A stretch of 64,000 nt of DNA from Sphingomonadaceae bacterium (GTDB lineage Bacteria > Pseudomonadota > Alphaproteobacteria > Sphingomonadales > Sphingomonadaceae): the NCBI GenBank assembly GCA_029268145.1, contig JAJUHA010000002.1, positions 62,001-126,000 on the forward strand, written 5' to 3'. Below, piece by piece: positions 9,557-18,490 of the stretch. How positions within the stretch are numbered: the stretch's first letter is position 1; the number at the start of each line of letters is the position of its first letter. The position numbers were made by a program, and so were the translations under genes. A model generated the notes under the pieces. It searched no databases. It saw only the letters and a list, made by a program, of their open reading frames with translations, and was not told the origin of the DNA.

Positions 9557-10213
9557 ATGTCGAAGCCTCCGCTCCAGGCCGTGATCGTCCCGGTCACGCC
9601 GCTCCAGCAGAATGCCACGCTCATCTGGTGCACCGAGACGATGCGCGGCGCCTTCACCGACCCGGGCGGCGATCTCGACCGGCTGCTCGAGGTGGCGCGC
9701 GAGAGGGGCGTCACAATCGAGAAGCTGCTCGTCACCCACGGCCACATCGACCATTGCGGCCAGACCGGCGTGCTCGCCCGCCGGCTCGGGGTTCCGATCG
9801 AAGGACCTCACCCCGACGACCGCTTCTGGATCGAGATGAACCCGGTCGTCGGCGCCCAATATGGGGTGCCCGGCGCCGAGGCCTTCGAGCCCGACCGCTG
9901 GCTCCACGATGGCGACCAGGTGACCGTGGGCAAGCTGGTGCTCGATGTCTATCACTGCCCCGGCCACACGCCCGGCCATGTGGTGTTCCACCACCCGCCC
10001 TCGAAGCTCGCCATCGTCGGCGACGTGCTGTTCCAGGGCTCGGTCGGCCGCACCGATTTTCCGAAGGGGGACTTCGCCACCCTGGTCAGGAGCATCACCA
10101 CCCGCCTCTGGCCGCTCGGCAACGACACCGTCTTCGTGCCCGGCCACGGCCCGGTCTCGACCTTCGGCCGGGAACGGCAGACCAACCCCTTCGTCGGCGA
10201 CGCCGTGCTCTGA
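9557..10213 (+). CDS. Metallo-beta-lactamase-fold hydrolase, glyoxalase II-like (YcbL type)
   Basis: Zinc hydrolase of about 218 residues, similar to the small YcbL-type glyoxalase II proteins that cleave glutathione thioesters. Metal-binding motifs are THGHIDHCG, the His in CPGHTPGH, the bridging Asp in IVGDVLFQGSVGRTD, and PGHGP. The start is uncertain: I prefer the ATG at 9557, because the family begins a few residues before IVPVTPLQQN, but in-frame ATGs at 9521 and 9548 exist and none has a convincing ribosome-binding site. Confidence 0.87.
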   Translation: MSKPPLQAVIVPVTPLQQNATLIWCTETMRGAFTDPGGDLDRLLEVARERGVTIEKLLVTHGHIDHCGQTGVLARRLGVPIEGPHPDDRFWIEMNPVVGAQYGVPGAEAFEPDRWLHDGDQVTVGKLVLDVYHCPGHTPGHVVFHHPPSKLAIVGDVLFQGSVGRTDFPKGDFATLVRSITTRLWPLGNDTVFVPGHGPVSTFGRERQTNPFVGDAVL

Positions 10214-10240
10214 CGCGCCTGTCCAGGCCGCGCGCGCCGC

Positions 10241-11299
10241 TCAGAGCAGCCGCGGCTGGCAGGGATCCTCCGGCGGCTGGAACAGGTCGGTCCGCAGGCG
10301 CCAGTCGCGCGGCTTCAGCCCGTGCACGCGGCGCAACCGGGCAAGCCGGGCGGCGAGAAGCGCGGCCCAGGGCCCTTCGCCCTTCAGCCGGCTGCCGAAG
10401 CGCGGATCGTTGAGCCGGCCGCCGCGCATCGCCCGGATTCCGTTCAGCACCCGGTCGGCGCGGTCCGGCCGATGGTGGCGCAGCCAGGCCTCGAACAGCG
10501 GCGCCACCTCGTGCGGGAGCCGGACCGGCATGGCGGCGGCCGCAACCGCGCCGGCCTCGGCCGCGGCCCCGACGATCGCCTCGAGCTCATGATCGTTGAG
10601 CGCCGGGATCATCGGCGAGGCGGAGACCGCGACGGGAACGTCCGCCTCGGAGAGCGCCGCGATCGCGGCGAGCCGCAGGCGTGGTGCCGACGCGCGCGGC
10701 TCCATCGCCCGCGCGAGCGCGGGATCGAGCGTGGTGACCGAGAGCATGGCCATGGCCAGCCCCTCCTTCGCCAGCGCGGCGAGCAGGGGCAGATCGTCGA
10801 GGATGCGCGCCGACTTGGTCGTCACCGAGACCGGATGGCGCGTCTCGAGGCACAGCGCGAGCACGGCGCGGGTGATGCGGAACCGGCCCTCGATGGGCTG
10901 GTAGGGGTCGGTGTTGGTGCCGAGCGCCAGGGGGGAGGGGCGGTAGCCGGCCCGGGCGAAGGCCGCGCGCAGCAGCGCCGGCCCGTCGGGCTTGGCGAAC
11001 AGCCGGCTCTCGAAGTCGAGCCCGGGCGACAGGCCGTGGTAGGCATGGGTCGGCCGGGCGAAGCAGTAGATGCAGCCATGCTCGCAGCCGCGATAGGCGT
11101 TGAAGCTGGTCTCGAAGGGGATGTCGGGGCTGTCGTTGCGGGTGAGCGCGGAACGCGGCCGCTCGATGACCACCTCGGTCCGCAGCGGCCGTTCCTCCCG
11201 CGCGGCGGCAAGCCAGTCGAGGAAGTCGCCGTCGGCCTCGCGCACCTTGTCGCCGTAGCGGGCCGAGACGGGGTTCGCGGTTGCGCCACGCATCGCCAT
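10241..11299 (-). CDS. PA0069-family radical SAM protein
   Basis: Radical SAM protein of 352 residues from the PA0069/Rv2578c family, whose reaction is not established. The 4Fe-4S motif is CEHGCIYC, preceded by the family hallmark FNAYRG. TNTDPYQPIE and TKSARILDDLPLL follow, as in spore-photoproduct-lyase-like relatives. The gene stands alone, convergent with the hydrolase. Confidence 0.88.
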   Translation of the reverse strand: MAMRGATANPVSARYGDKVREADGDFLDWLAAAREERPLRTEVVIERPRSALTRNDSPDIPFETSFNAYRGCEHGCIYCFARPTHAYHGLSPGLDFESRLFAKPDGPALLRAAFARAGYRPSPLALGTNTDPYQPIEGRFRITRAVLALCLETRHPVSVTTKSARILDDLPLLAALAKEGLAMAMLSVTTLDPALARAMEPRASAPRLRLAAIAALSEADVPVAVSASPMIPALNDHELEAIVGAAAEAGAVAAAAMPVRLPHEVAPLFEAWLRHHRPDRADRVLNGIRAMRGGRLNDPRFGSRLKGEGPWAALLAARLARLRRVHGLKPRDWRLRTDLFQPPEDPCQPRLL

Positions 11300-11338
11300 G
11301 CAGGGAACATAACAGGAACAAAAGGGGCGCGAAAGCGG

Positions 11339-12325
11339 CTAGAGCCAGCCCTTCCGCTTGAACCACAGATAGGGCACGACGGCTGCCACCACCATCAGGA
11401 CGAGCGCCCAGAGATAGCCGAGGTCCCACTCCAGCTCGGGCATGTTGACGAAGTTCATGCCGTAGATCGAGGCGACCAGGGTCGGCGGCAGGAACACCAC
11501 CGCACCCACCGAGAAGATCTTGATGATCGCATTCTGCTCGATCGAGATGCGCCCCAGCGCGGCATCGAGGAGAAAGCCGACATTGGCCGAGAGATAGGAG
11601 GCATTCTGGTCGAGCGAGGCGATGTCGCGCGCGACCGACTTCAGCTCGTCGCGCGTCTGCTTGGCCTGCCGAAGCTCGGGATCGCGCGACGGCACGGACA
11701 GGAAGCTCGACATCCGCAGCAGCGTCTGCAGCGAGTCATGCACCTTATTGAGGACGAAGTTCACCTGCCCGATCCGGCGCAGGATGATGGTGAGGTCCTC
11801 GGTCGAGAGCCGCCGCCCGGAAGGCGCCCGCAGGGCGAAGACGGTGCCGTTGAGGCTGTCGATCTCGGTCCCCATCCGCTCGAGGATGTCGGCGGTGCGG
11901 TCGACCACGGCATCGAGGAGCCGGGTGAGCACTTCGAGCGGCGTTCCCGGCACGCCCGATTTCTCGCAGGCGGCCGCGAAGCTGCGGAAGGGCTGCGGGT
12001 CCGAGTAGCGCATCGTCACCAGCCGCTCGGGTGTCAGGATGAAGGAGACGGGCACCGACGTCGGGCTGTCGCTGTCGAGCCCGACGACCAGAAGCACCGT
12101 CATGAAGCTGGCATTGCCTTCGCGGTAGATCCGGCTCGAGGCCTCGATTTCCACCATGTCGGCCCGGCTGGGCAGGTCGATGCCCGTGGCCTTGAACAGC
12201 AGCGGACCTTCCCAGGCCAGCGGATCGGAGACGTCGATCCAGACCGCGCCATGGAGCGCCTCGGGCCCGGCCTCGGGGCCGATGACCTTTCCGCCCTGCT
12301 CGCCAGCCCGATAGACCCTCAGCAT
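11339..12325 (-). CDS. corA: CorA-family divalent-cation transporter
   Basis: Inner-membrane Mg2+/Co2+ channel subunit of 328 residues. The long N-terminal cytoplasmic funnel is followed by two C-terminal membrane segments; the GMN selectivity motif (ASIYGMNFVNMPEL) sits after the first. The charged tail WFKRKGWL is also typical. Homologues act as pentamers. No Mg-sensing leader is visible in the short upstream gap. Confidence 0.9.
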   Translation of the reverse strand: MLRVYRAGEQGGKVIGPEAGPEALHGAVWIDVSDPLAWEGPLLFKATGIDLPSRADMVEIEASSRIYREGNASFMTVLLVVGLDSDSPTSVPVSFILTPERLVTMRYSDPQPFRSFAAACEKSGVPGTPLEVLTRLLDAVVDRTADILERMGTEIDSLNGTVFALRAPSGRRLSTEDLTIILRRIGQVNFVLNKVHDSLQTLLRMSSFLSVPSRDPELRQAKQTRDELKSVARDIASLDQNASYLSANVGFLLDAALGRISIEQNAIIKIFSVGAVVFLPPTLVASIYGMNFVNMPELEWDLGYLWALVLMVVAAVVPYLWFKRKGWL

Positions 12326-12366
12326 GCGCCCGGACTAGCGCCACCGGCTTGCGAGCGCCAGCCGCC

Positions 12367-12756
12367 TCAGCGCGGTGGCGGCACCAGGCCCATCGCGTCG
12401 AGCACGACCGCCTGCACCAGCATGACGGCAAGCCAGAACAGCGCATCGGTCAGGGCAAGCCGGCCGCCCGCTCCGCGCAGGACATGGGTTGCCCCCACCG
12501 CCGGAAGCACGAAGCCGGCCCAGATGACGACGGGGGTGAGGAGCGCCATGACCTTGCGGGGCGCTTCGTCGGGGGCGAGGATGAGCGCTCCGGCCAGGAT
12601 GGCGGCAAGCCAGGCCTGGGCCAGCGCAAGGACGACGAGGACGGGAGGCCGGAGCGGCAGGGGGGTTCCGGCGAGCCGCAGGAGGCCGTGGCCCGCCGCC
12701 AGCCCCGCCAGAGTCGCGGCCAGGATCGGCAGGGCATTGAGGAGGATGTAGATCAT
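12367..12756 (-). CDS. Small polytopic membrane protein, unknown function
   Basis: A protein of 129 residues with about four hydrophobic segments (starting [18 protein letters not shown]; then [31 protein letters not shown] and [14 protein letters not shown]). The layout faintly recalls DUF1761 membrane proteins, but I would not assign it. Its ATG overlaps the moaB stop by ATGA, so it is co-transcribed with moaB and perhaps with the transglycosylase gene. Confidence 0.75.
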   Translation of the reverse strand: MIYILLNALPILAATLAGLAAGHGLLRLAGTPLPLRPPVLVVLALAQAWLAAILAGALILAPDEAPRKVMALLTPVVIWAGFVLPAVGATHVLRGAGGRLALTDALFWLAVMLVQAVVLDAMGLVPPPR

Positions 12757-13283
12757 CCGCCTTCGCGCAGCCGCGGCATGAGTTCCACGAAATTGCAGGG
12801 CCGGTGGCGGCTGTCGAGCTGGGAGGCGAGGATTCCATCCCAGCCATCCCGCACCGCGCCGGTCGAGCCGGGCAGGGCGAAGATGTAGGTGCCGCGCGCA
12901 ACGCCGGCGCAGGCGCGGGACTGGATGGTCGAGGTGCCGATGGTCTGGAAGGAGAGCCAGCGGAACAGCTCCCCGAAGCCGGGGATCATCTTCTCGCAGA
13001 TCCGCTCCAGCGCCTCGGGGGTCACGTCGCGGCCGGTGACGCCGGTGCCTCCCGTGGTGATCACGCAATCGACCTCGGGGTCGTCGACGAAGCCCTCGAG
13101 CGCCGCGAGAATCGCCGGCACCTCGTCCTTCACAAGCGCCCGCCCGGCGAGCACATGGCCTGCCGCGGTCAGGCGCTCCACCAGCGTGTCGCCGCTGCGG
13201 TCGCTCGCTGCGTCGCGCGTGTCAGACACGGTCAGGACAGCGATCCTGACCGGCAGGAAGGGGCGCGCCGGGTCGATGGGCAT
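12753..13283 (-). CDS. moaB: Molybdenum cofactor biosynthesis protein MoaB/Mog
   Basis: Binds molybdopterin and participates in its adenylylation; 176 residues, the usual size. Motifs include [17 protein letters not shown], the molybdopterin-binding loop, followed by PGFGELFR and [11 protein letters not shown]. It sits just downstream of the transglycosylase gene (7-bp gap) and overlaps the small membrane protein, so it is probably read as the third gene of a udg-slt-moaB unit. No other molybdenum cofactor gene is in the window. Confidence 0.92.
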   Translation of the reverse strand: MPIDPARPFLPVRIAVLTVSDTRDAASDRSGDTLVERLTAAGHVLAGRALVKDEVPAILAALEGFVDDPEVDCVITTGGTGVTGRDVTPEALERICEKMIPGFGELFRWLSFQTIGTSTIQSRACAGVARGTYIFALPGSTGAVRDGWDGILASQLDSRHRPCNFVELMPRLREGG

Positions 13284-13289
13284 GGGGCG

Positions 13290-15116
13290 TCAGCGTTCGA
13301 CGACGGGAGCGCCGGGGAAGGGAACCGCGGGAAGGCCGGCGAGGCCCGGAAAGCGGGGCCAGCGGTTCGCGGCGATGGCCGACAGGCTGGAAGCAGCGAC
13401 CGGCTGCCCTTCGGCTTCCGCCTTCATCTCGTAGAGCCAGTAGTTCCGCAGCACGACCTCGACATAGTGCCGGGTCTCCCGGAACGGAATCGATTCGATG
13501 AATAGCAGGACGTCATTGTTGTCCCTGACCTCGCCGCTGTTCCACCGCGCCACCGACCCCGGTCCGGCATTGTAGGCGGCAATCACCTTGGGCAGCAGGC
13601 CGCCGGTTGCCGGGCTGTCGCGCAGCATCTCGAGATAGGCCTGGCCGAACTCGACATTGAAGCTCGGGTCGGCGAGATGCGCGTCGGATGCAGGCAGCAC
13701 CAGCATCCGCGAAAGCTCGCGCGCGGTGCCGGGCATGAGCTGCATCACCCCGCGCGCGCCGGCCGGCGAGCGCGCGGTGGTGATGAAGCGCGATTCCTGC
13801 AGCGCATGGGCAAAGACCAGGTTGCGGTCGACCCGCCAGCCGTTGACCGGTCGCCAGGCCGGTGTCGGGAAGCGCGCCGACATGGGCGCCTTCATGCCCG
13901 GCGGCGGGTTGGCGGCGAGCCAATATTGCGTCGCCGGAAGGTCGAGCCGGGCGGCAAGCCGCAGCAGCGGCTCGTAGAACTGGCTGTCCGCCGTGCGGGC
14001 GAGATGGCGCAGCTCGCGGTCGGCAAGCCCGATCTCGCCCACTTCCATCAGCGCCACCGACCGCCTGGCACCGGGCAGGCTGGAAAGCGTCGTCCAGTCG
14101 GCGGTGATGAAGTCCGGCTCGCGCCAGTCGAAGCCGGGGTCGATGCCGAGCAGGCGGGTGGCGAGAAGCCCGTAGAAGCCGGCCGGATCGGCCTCGGCGG
14201 CCACCTTCAGCCGCTCGGCGGCAAGCTCGGGTCGCCGGCAGCGGACATGGGCGCGGGCCGCCCAGAAGGCGGCAGACGAGCGCAGCTCGTCATTGGCGAA
14301 CTGGCGGGCGATGCGGTCGAAGTGGCGGGCCGCCGAAGCGCAGTCGTCGAGCCGGAAGGAGGCAAGCCCGGCCACCCAGTTGCCGAAGGCCGCCCAGTCG
14401 CCGGATCCGTCGGCGGCGCGCCCGGCAAGCGCGCGGGCGGCTTCGTCATCGAGCGCAAGATAGAGATCCCAGGCGCCGCGCGCGGCCCATTCGCTTTTGA
14501 CGGAAGAGGTGAGCTCCGGCGCGTAACGATCGAGAAGCGCGTGGATCTCGCGTGCCGCGTTCTGGGCGATCGCGGCCTGCGCCCGGCTCGCGAACTCCGT
14601 GTCGGCCGGCCGTTCGCCGCGCACGCTGCGCGGGCCCATCGATGGCGTCAGCCGGACAGGAACGAGCGCCCGCTCGCTGGCAATCGGCGGGAGGTTCTCG
14701 GCCCCGGCGCGGCGCGCCAGCACGGCGATGTCCCTGGCCTGCGGTGCGTCCGGGTTGGCCTCGAGCCAGGCGACGAGGGCCGCCTGCCCCGCCCCGGCGC
14801 CGCGGCGGAGCAGGATCTGCGATTCCGCCGTCGGGTGGAGAATGCCGCGGGGCATGCCCTGGAGCGCCGCCGAGGCTCGGGTCAGCCGGCCGGCGGCGAT
14901 GTCGCGGAAGACCTGCCGATAGGCTGCGCGCTGCGCCGGCCCGAGCTGGGCCGGCACCCGCATGTCTGCCGGACGCAGCCCGGTCACCACCAGGGTCGGG
15001 ATCTCCTCCGCGACCAGCGCAGGGGCGTCCCCCTGCTGCCCGCCCGCGTCGGCAGGCTGCGCCGGTGCAGCCGAGGCTCCCGCGAGCGCCGCGAGCAAGG
15101 CGAGGATCGATCTCAT
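13290..15116 (-). CDS. Soluble lytic murein transglycosylase (Slt type)
   Basis: Periplasmic enzyme that cleaves glycan strands to 1,6-anhydro products; 608 residues with a signal peptide (MRSILALLAALAGASAAPA). A long alpha-helical superhelix precedes the C-terminal SLT domain, in which the catalytic Glu is in HALQESRF and is followed by ARGVMQLMPGTA and VIAAYNAGPGSVARW. Its ATG overlaps the stop of the upstream glycosylase gene (ATGA). Confidence 0.9.
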   Translation of the reverse strand: MRSILALLAALAGASAAPAQPADAGGQQGDAPALVAEEIPTLVVTGLRPADMRVPAQLGPAQRAAYRQVFRDIAAGRLTRASAALQGMPRGILHPTAESQILLRRGAGAGQAALVAWLEANPDAPQARDIAVLARRAGAENLPPIASERALVPVRLTPSMGPRSVRGERPADTEFASRAQAAIAQNAAREIHALLDRYAPELTSSVKSEWAARGAWDLYLALDDEAARALAGRAADGSGDWAAFGNWVAGLASFRLDDCASAARHFDRIARQFANDELRSSAAFWAARAHVRCRRPELAAERLKVAAEADPAGFYGLLATRLLGIDPGFDWREPDFITADWTTLSSLPGARRSVALMEVGEIGLADRELRHLARTADSQFYEPLLRLAARLDLPATQYWLAANPPPGMKAPMSARFPTPAWRPVNGWRVDRNLVFAHALQESRFITTARSPAGARGVMQLMPGTARELSRMLVLPASDAHLADPSFNVEFGQAYLEMLRDSPATGGLLPKVIAAYNAGPGSVARWNSGEVRDNNDVLLFIESIPFRETRHYVEVVLRNYWLYEMKAEAEGQPVAASSLSAIAANRWPRFPGLAGLPAVPFPGAPVVER

Positions 15117-15940
15117 GCCGGCGCCGTTTCTTCGAGCAGGGTGCGAAAGGCAAGGAGGTCGGCCCAGGCGAGCGCCTTGTCCTCGGGCCGGCGGAGCAGA
15201 TAGGCGGGGTTGAAGGTGGCGAGCGCGGGCACCGTCCGCTCCCCGCAGCTGACCCGGAGCCGCCGGCCGCGCAGCGCCGAGATGGGCGCCGTCTCGCCCG
15301 CGAGCGTCTGGGCGGCGGTCGCGCCGAGGAGCAGGATCGCCCGCGGTGCGAGAAGCCGGAGGTGGGCTTTCGTCAGCGGCAGATCCTCTTCAATCTCCTC
15401 GGGGCGCGGCGGGCCCGGCACCCCCCGGCGCGGAACGAGCAGGGTGATGCCGCAGCTGCCGCGATCGAGGCCGATGGCAGCGAGCATGCGGTCGAGCAGC
15501 CGGCCGGCCGGGCCCGTGAAGGGCCGGCCGGTCTCGAGATCTGCCGCACTCGGCGCCTCGCCCATCACGAGGATGCCCGATGCCGCCGCGCCGTCGAACA
15601 GCGGCGCGCCCGGAAACAGGCCCCGGACATGGGCGTGAAGCGCGTCCAGCGTCGCGAAACGGGACAGATCCTCCGCCCCGCCGGGTGCGCGCGCCAAGGG
15701 CCGCGCTGCGGGAGCAGGCCGGGGTGCCGCTGTGGAGACGGGTTCGGGCAGCGGCGGTTCGGCGGGTGCGGCGAGCCAGCTGCGCGGCTCTGCCGCCGCG
15801 GGCGTGTCGACGCCCGCGAGCATCCACCAGTCGAACGCGGCCTGGACCACTGCGGCGCGCGTGCGCTGCCCGTCCGCAGTGCGCAACCCCTCCCTCGCGA
15901 CCATGGCTGTGACAGTTTCGAGGCTTGCGTCATGGGTCAA
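15113..15940 (-). CDS. Uracil-DNA glycosylase, family 4-like
   Basis: Base-excision-repair enzyme, about 275 residues. The N-terminal extension carries DWWMLAGVD, common in alphaproteobacterial versions. The catalytic domain has GEAPSAADLETGRPFTGPAG (the GEAPG-type water-activating motif) and the C-terminal FNPAYLLRRPE (equivalent to the HPS loop, with Asn-Pro-Ala instead). The family's usual iron-sulfur cysteines are not evident, so it may be a cluster-free variant. I chose TTG 15940 because AGAGG lies 4-5 nt upstream; ATG 15904 is nearly as good. An ATG at 16018 would overlap the divergent ETF-QO start. Confidence 0.8.
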   Translation of the reverse strand: MTHDASLETVTAMVAREGLRTADGQRTRAAVVQAAFDWWMLAGVDTPAAAEPRSWLAAPAEPPLPEPVSTAAPRPAPAARPLARAPGGAEDLSRFATLDALHAHVRGLFPGAPLFDGAAASGILVMGEAPSAADLETGRPFTGPAGRLLDRMLAAIGLDRGSCGITLLVPRRGVPGPPRPEEIEEDLPLTKAHLRLLAPRAILLLGATAAQTLAGETAPISALRGRRLRVSCGERTVPALATFNPAYLLRRPEDKALAWADLLAFRTLLEETAPA

Positions 15941-16016
15941 TGGGCCTCTAGGTCGCGCGCGGCGAGCGTCGGCTGCCATGCGACGAACGGCGCCCGCCCG
16001 GCTTGCTTGAGGAGAC

Positions 16017-17669
16017 ATGTCCGTGACGCGCGAGGCGATGCCCTATGATCTCGTGATCGTCGGTGGCGGGCCGTCCGGCCTTTCGGCTGCGATCCGCGCC
16101 AAGCAGGCCGCGGCCGGGAAGGGCATCGAGCTTTCGGTCTGCGTGCTCGAGAAGGGCTCGGAGATCGGCGCCCACATCCTCTCGGGCGCCGTCATCGATC
16201 CGAAGGCGCTCGACGAGCTCCTCCCCGACTGGCGGACCGACGGATGTTCGCTCGCGGACTGCCCCGTCACCTCCAACCATCACTGGATCCTGACGAAATC
16301 GGGCAAGACCGAGTTTCCGCACGGGCTGTTGCCGCCCTTCATGCACAACAAGGGCACCTACACCGGCTCGCTCGGCAACCTGTGCCGCTGGCTCGCCCAG
16401 AAGGCGGAAGTGCTCGGGGTCGAGATCTTCCCCGGCTTCGCTGCGGCCGAGGTGCTGTTCCACGAGGATGGGTCGGTCAAGGGCGTGGCGACGGGCGACA
16501 TGGGGGTCCGCCGGGACGGCAGCCACGGGCCAAACTACCAGCCCGGCCTCGAGCTCCACGCGAAATACACGCTGTTCGCCGAAGGCGCGCGCGGGCACCT
16601 CTCGAAGCAGCTCATCGCCCGCTTCGGCCTGCGCGAGGGGAAGAGCCCGCAGGTCTATGGCATCGGCTTCAAGGAGCTTTGGGACGTGCCGGCCGAGAAC
16701 CACGTGCCCGGCACGGTCATCCACACCCAGGGCTGGCCGCTGTCCGATGCCTGGGGCGGCGGCTTCGTCTACCACCAGGCCAACAGCCAGATCGCCGTGG
16801 GCTTCGTGGTCGCCCTCAACTACCGCAACCCCTATCTCTCCCCCTTCGACGAATTCCAGCGCTGGAAGACCCACCCTGCCATCAAGGCGATGCTCACGGG
16901 CGGCCGGCGCGTCGCCTACGGCGCCCGCGCCATCAACGAAGGCGGCTGGCAGGCCGTGCCGAAGCTGGTCTTCCCTGGCGGCGCGCTCATCGGCTGCGCG
17001 GCCGGCTTCGTCAACGTGCCGCGGATCAAGGGCACGCATACCGCCATGAAGACGGGCATGATGGCGGCCGAAGCCGTGGTCGACGCCATCGCCTCCCAGC
17101 GTCAGGGCGATGTGCTCGCGTCCTACCAGGCCGCCTACGAGTCGAGCTGGGTCGAGAAGGAGCTCCGTCTCGTCCGCAACACCGAGCCCTTCGTCGCCAA
17201 GTTCGGCTCGGCGCTCGGCACCCTCTTCGCCGGGGCGACCATGTGGCTCGAGCACTTGGGGATCCGGATGCCCTTCACGCTCCAGCACGAGCCGGATCAC
17301 GAGCAGCTCCAGCCCAAGAGCCATTTCACGCCGATCGACTATCCGAAGCCCGACGGGGTCTACAGCTTCGACAAGCTCTCCAGCGTGTTCCTCTCGAACA
17401 CCAACCACGAGGAGGACCAGCCGGTCCATCTGAAGCTGGCCGATCCGGACCGGCCGATCGCCTACAACCTTCCGCTCTACGACGAGCCGGCGCAGCGCTA
17501 CTGCCCGGCCGGGGTCTATGAGGTGGTCACCACCGAGGATGGCCCGCGCTTCCAGATCAACGCGCAGAACTGCGTCCACTGCAAGACGTGCGACATCAAG
17601 GATCCGACCCAGAACATCACCTGGGTCGCGCCCGAAGGCGGCGGGGGGCCCAACTACCCGAACATGTGA
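16017..17669 (+). CDS. Electron transfer flavoprotein-ubiquinone oxidoreductase
   Basis: Membrane-associated flavoprotein that passes electrons from ETF (fed by acyl-CoA dehydrogenases) to ubiquinone; 550 residues, full length. The FAD-binding fold is DLVIVGGGPSGLSAA, and the C-terminal 4Fe-4S ligands lie in RYCPAGVYE and NCVHCKTCDIKDPTQN, ending with the family tail GGGGPNYPNM. ATG 16017 has GAGGAG just upstream; ATG 16038 is an alternative. It would serve the acyl-CoA dehydrogenases encoded at 32-37 kb. Confidence 0.95.
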   Translation: MSVTREAMPYDLVIVGGGPSGLSAAIRAKQAAAGKGIELSVCVLEKGSEIGAHILSGAVIDPKALDELLPDWRTDGCSLADCPVTSNHHWILTKSGKTEFPHGLLPPFMHNKGTYTGSLGNLCRWLAQKAEVLGVEIFPGFAAAEVLFHEDGSVKGVATGDMGVRRDGSHGPNYQPGLELHAKYTLFAEGARGHLSKQLIARFGLREGKSPQVYGIGFKELWDVPAENHVPGTVIHTQGWPLSDAWGGGFVYHQANSQIAVGFVVALNYRNPYLSPFDEFQRWKTHPAIKAMLTGGRRVAYGARAINEGGWQAVPKLVFPGGALIGCAAGFVNVPRIKGTHTAMKTGMMAAEAVVDAIASQRQGDVLASYQAAYESSWVEKELRLVRNTEPFVAKFGSALGTLFAGATMWLEHLGIRMPFTLQHEPDHEQLQPKSHFTPIDYPKPDGVYSFDKLSSVFLSNTNHEEDQPVHLKLADPDRPIAYNLPLYDEPAQRYCPAGVYEVVTTEDGPRFQINAQNCVHCKTCDIKDPTQNITWVAPEGGGGPNYPNM

Positions 17670-17706
17670 CGCCGCCCGGCGCCCCCGCGCGGCCGGCCCG
17701 CCGGCC

Positions 17707-17951
17707 CTAGGGGCGGGAGGCGGGAAGCGGGTGACTGCCCTGCGTCTTCCAGAGCGAATAGCCCATCCCGGCCGCAAGTATCGCGAAGGTGATGCCGAGG
17801 CTGAGCGCCGGCGGGAACTTCCCTCCGGCGAAGCCGAGCATGTCGGCCAGAAAGATCTTGAGCCCGATGAAGACCAGCAGCACGGCTAGGGCATATTTCA
17901 GATAGTGGAAGCGGTGCACCATTGCCGCCAGCGCGAAATAGAGTGCCCTTA
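17707..17951 (-). pseudogene. TerC-family membrane protein, C-terminal fragment
   Basis: The last 81 codons of a TerC-family (tellurium-resistance C-like) integral membrane protein. Reading the minus strand from the IS junction gives RALYFALAAMVHRFHYLKYA followed by VLLVFIGLKIFLADMLG, the usual TerC C-terminal membrane hairpin. The upstream part of the gene is at 19327-20079 on the far side of the insertion; removing 17952-19326 plus one TA restores one continuous frame. The internal ATG at 17922 could give a 71-residue peptide, but this is probably a dead fragment. Confidence 0.9.
17950..17951. repeat. Target-site duplication (left copy, TA)
   Basis: The TA here and the TA at 19327-19328 flank the inverted repeats. 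Collapsing the two to one regenerates the terC codons for Leu-Gly-Leu-Arg-Ala-Leu, which indicates a 2-bp duplication as known for the IS427 group of the IS5 family. Confidence 0.8.
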
Positions 17952-17967
17952 GGGTCCGGACTCAATC
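17952..17967 (+). repeat. IS left terminal inverted repeat
   Basis: gggtccggactcaatc. It matches the inverted right end (ggttctgaacccaatc) at 12 of 16 positions, with the inner caatc perfectly conserved. Confidence 0.8.
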
Positions 17968-18066
17968 GGCCTCACGGTGGCAGTCGATGTCAAACCAGAG
18001 CGGAGGCCCATCTGAGGTGTGACGCGACGACTTCCGCGCCGCACGGGCTGGTGTTACTCCTTCAGC

Positions 18067-18450
18067 ATGTCCGAGATACCAAGCGTTGGCGCTTTCGCCA
18101 TCGTTCCGAGCAACGACCTTTCGGCCGCGGTCCACTTCTGGCAGCGGCTTGGCTTCTCACGGACGGGCGGCGAAGACCAATACATCATCATGAATGGGTG
18201 GGGTTGCGAGGTTCACCTCACCCAAGCAGGAGACGGCCCTTGGTCCGTCCCGGCGTCCCATAACCCGTTCGGCGTCTTCATCCGCACGCCCGATGTCGAC
18301 GCTATTGCGGCGCGAGTGGACGATCTGATCATCCGCCCCGGCGGCATTCTGCGCCACCGTGAATGGGGCTTATACGAGTGCGGGATTGGTGGTCCGGATG
18401 GCCTGCTCGTTCGTGTCGGCTGGCCTTCCCGACTGATGGAAAAGCCCTGA
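18067..18450 (+). CDS. VOC-family protein, bleomycin-resistance/glyoxalase-like (IS passenger)
   Basis: A 127-residue single VOC domain, the size of bleomycin-binding proteins. N-terminal half: FAIVPSNDLSAAVHFWQRLG, the usual first beta-alpha unit. C-terminal half: REWGLYECGIGGPDGLLVRV, which closely follows the pattern at the end of Ble-type proteins. Such proteins sequester glycopeptide drugs or act as metal-dependent enzymes; sequence alone does not decide. The ATG at 18067 was chosen because the VOC fold starts about nine residues later; the frame is open upstream to 18019. It lies wholly inside the IS, convergent with the transposase, separated from it by a small hairpin. Confidence 0.82.
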   Translation: MSEIPSVGAFAIVPSNDLSAAVHFWQRLGFSRTGGEDQYIIMNGWGCEVHLTQAGDGPWSVPASHNPFGVFIRTPDVDAIAARVDDLIIRPGGILRHREWGLYECGIGGPDGLLVRVGWPSRLMEKP

Positions 18451-18468
18451 TCTCGGGCTGCCCGACCT

Positions 18469-18483
18469 GCCCTGAAGCAGGGC
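18469..18483. terminator. Hairpin between passenger gene and transposase
   Basis: Six-base-pair stem GCCCTG/CAGGGC with an AAG loop, located in the 40-bp gap between the convergent passenger and transposase stops. It lacks a T-tract, so it is at best a weak bidirectional terminator. Confidence 0.35.
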
Positions 18484-18490
18484 GCTTGCA

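Noticed and set aside
10322-12751. Open frame of 809 codons on the plus strand opposite the radical SAM and corA genes
   Set aside because: Both opposite-strand genes are clear by motif (CEHGCIYC; GMN), and the plus-strand frame has no family features.
17707-17922. Independent 71-residue membrane protein
   Set aside because: Its sequence is the TerC C terminus, and upstream codons up to the IS junction continue the same frame, so it is better read as a gene fragment.
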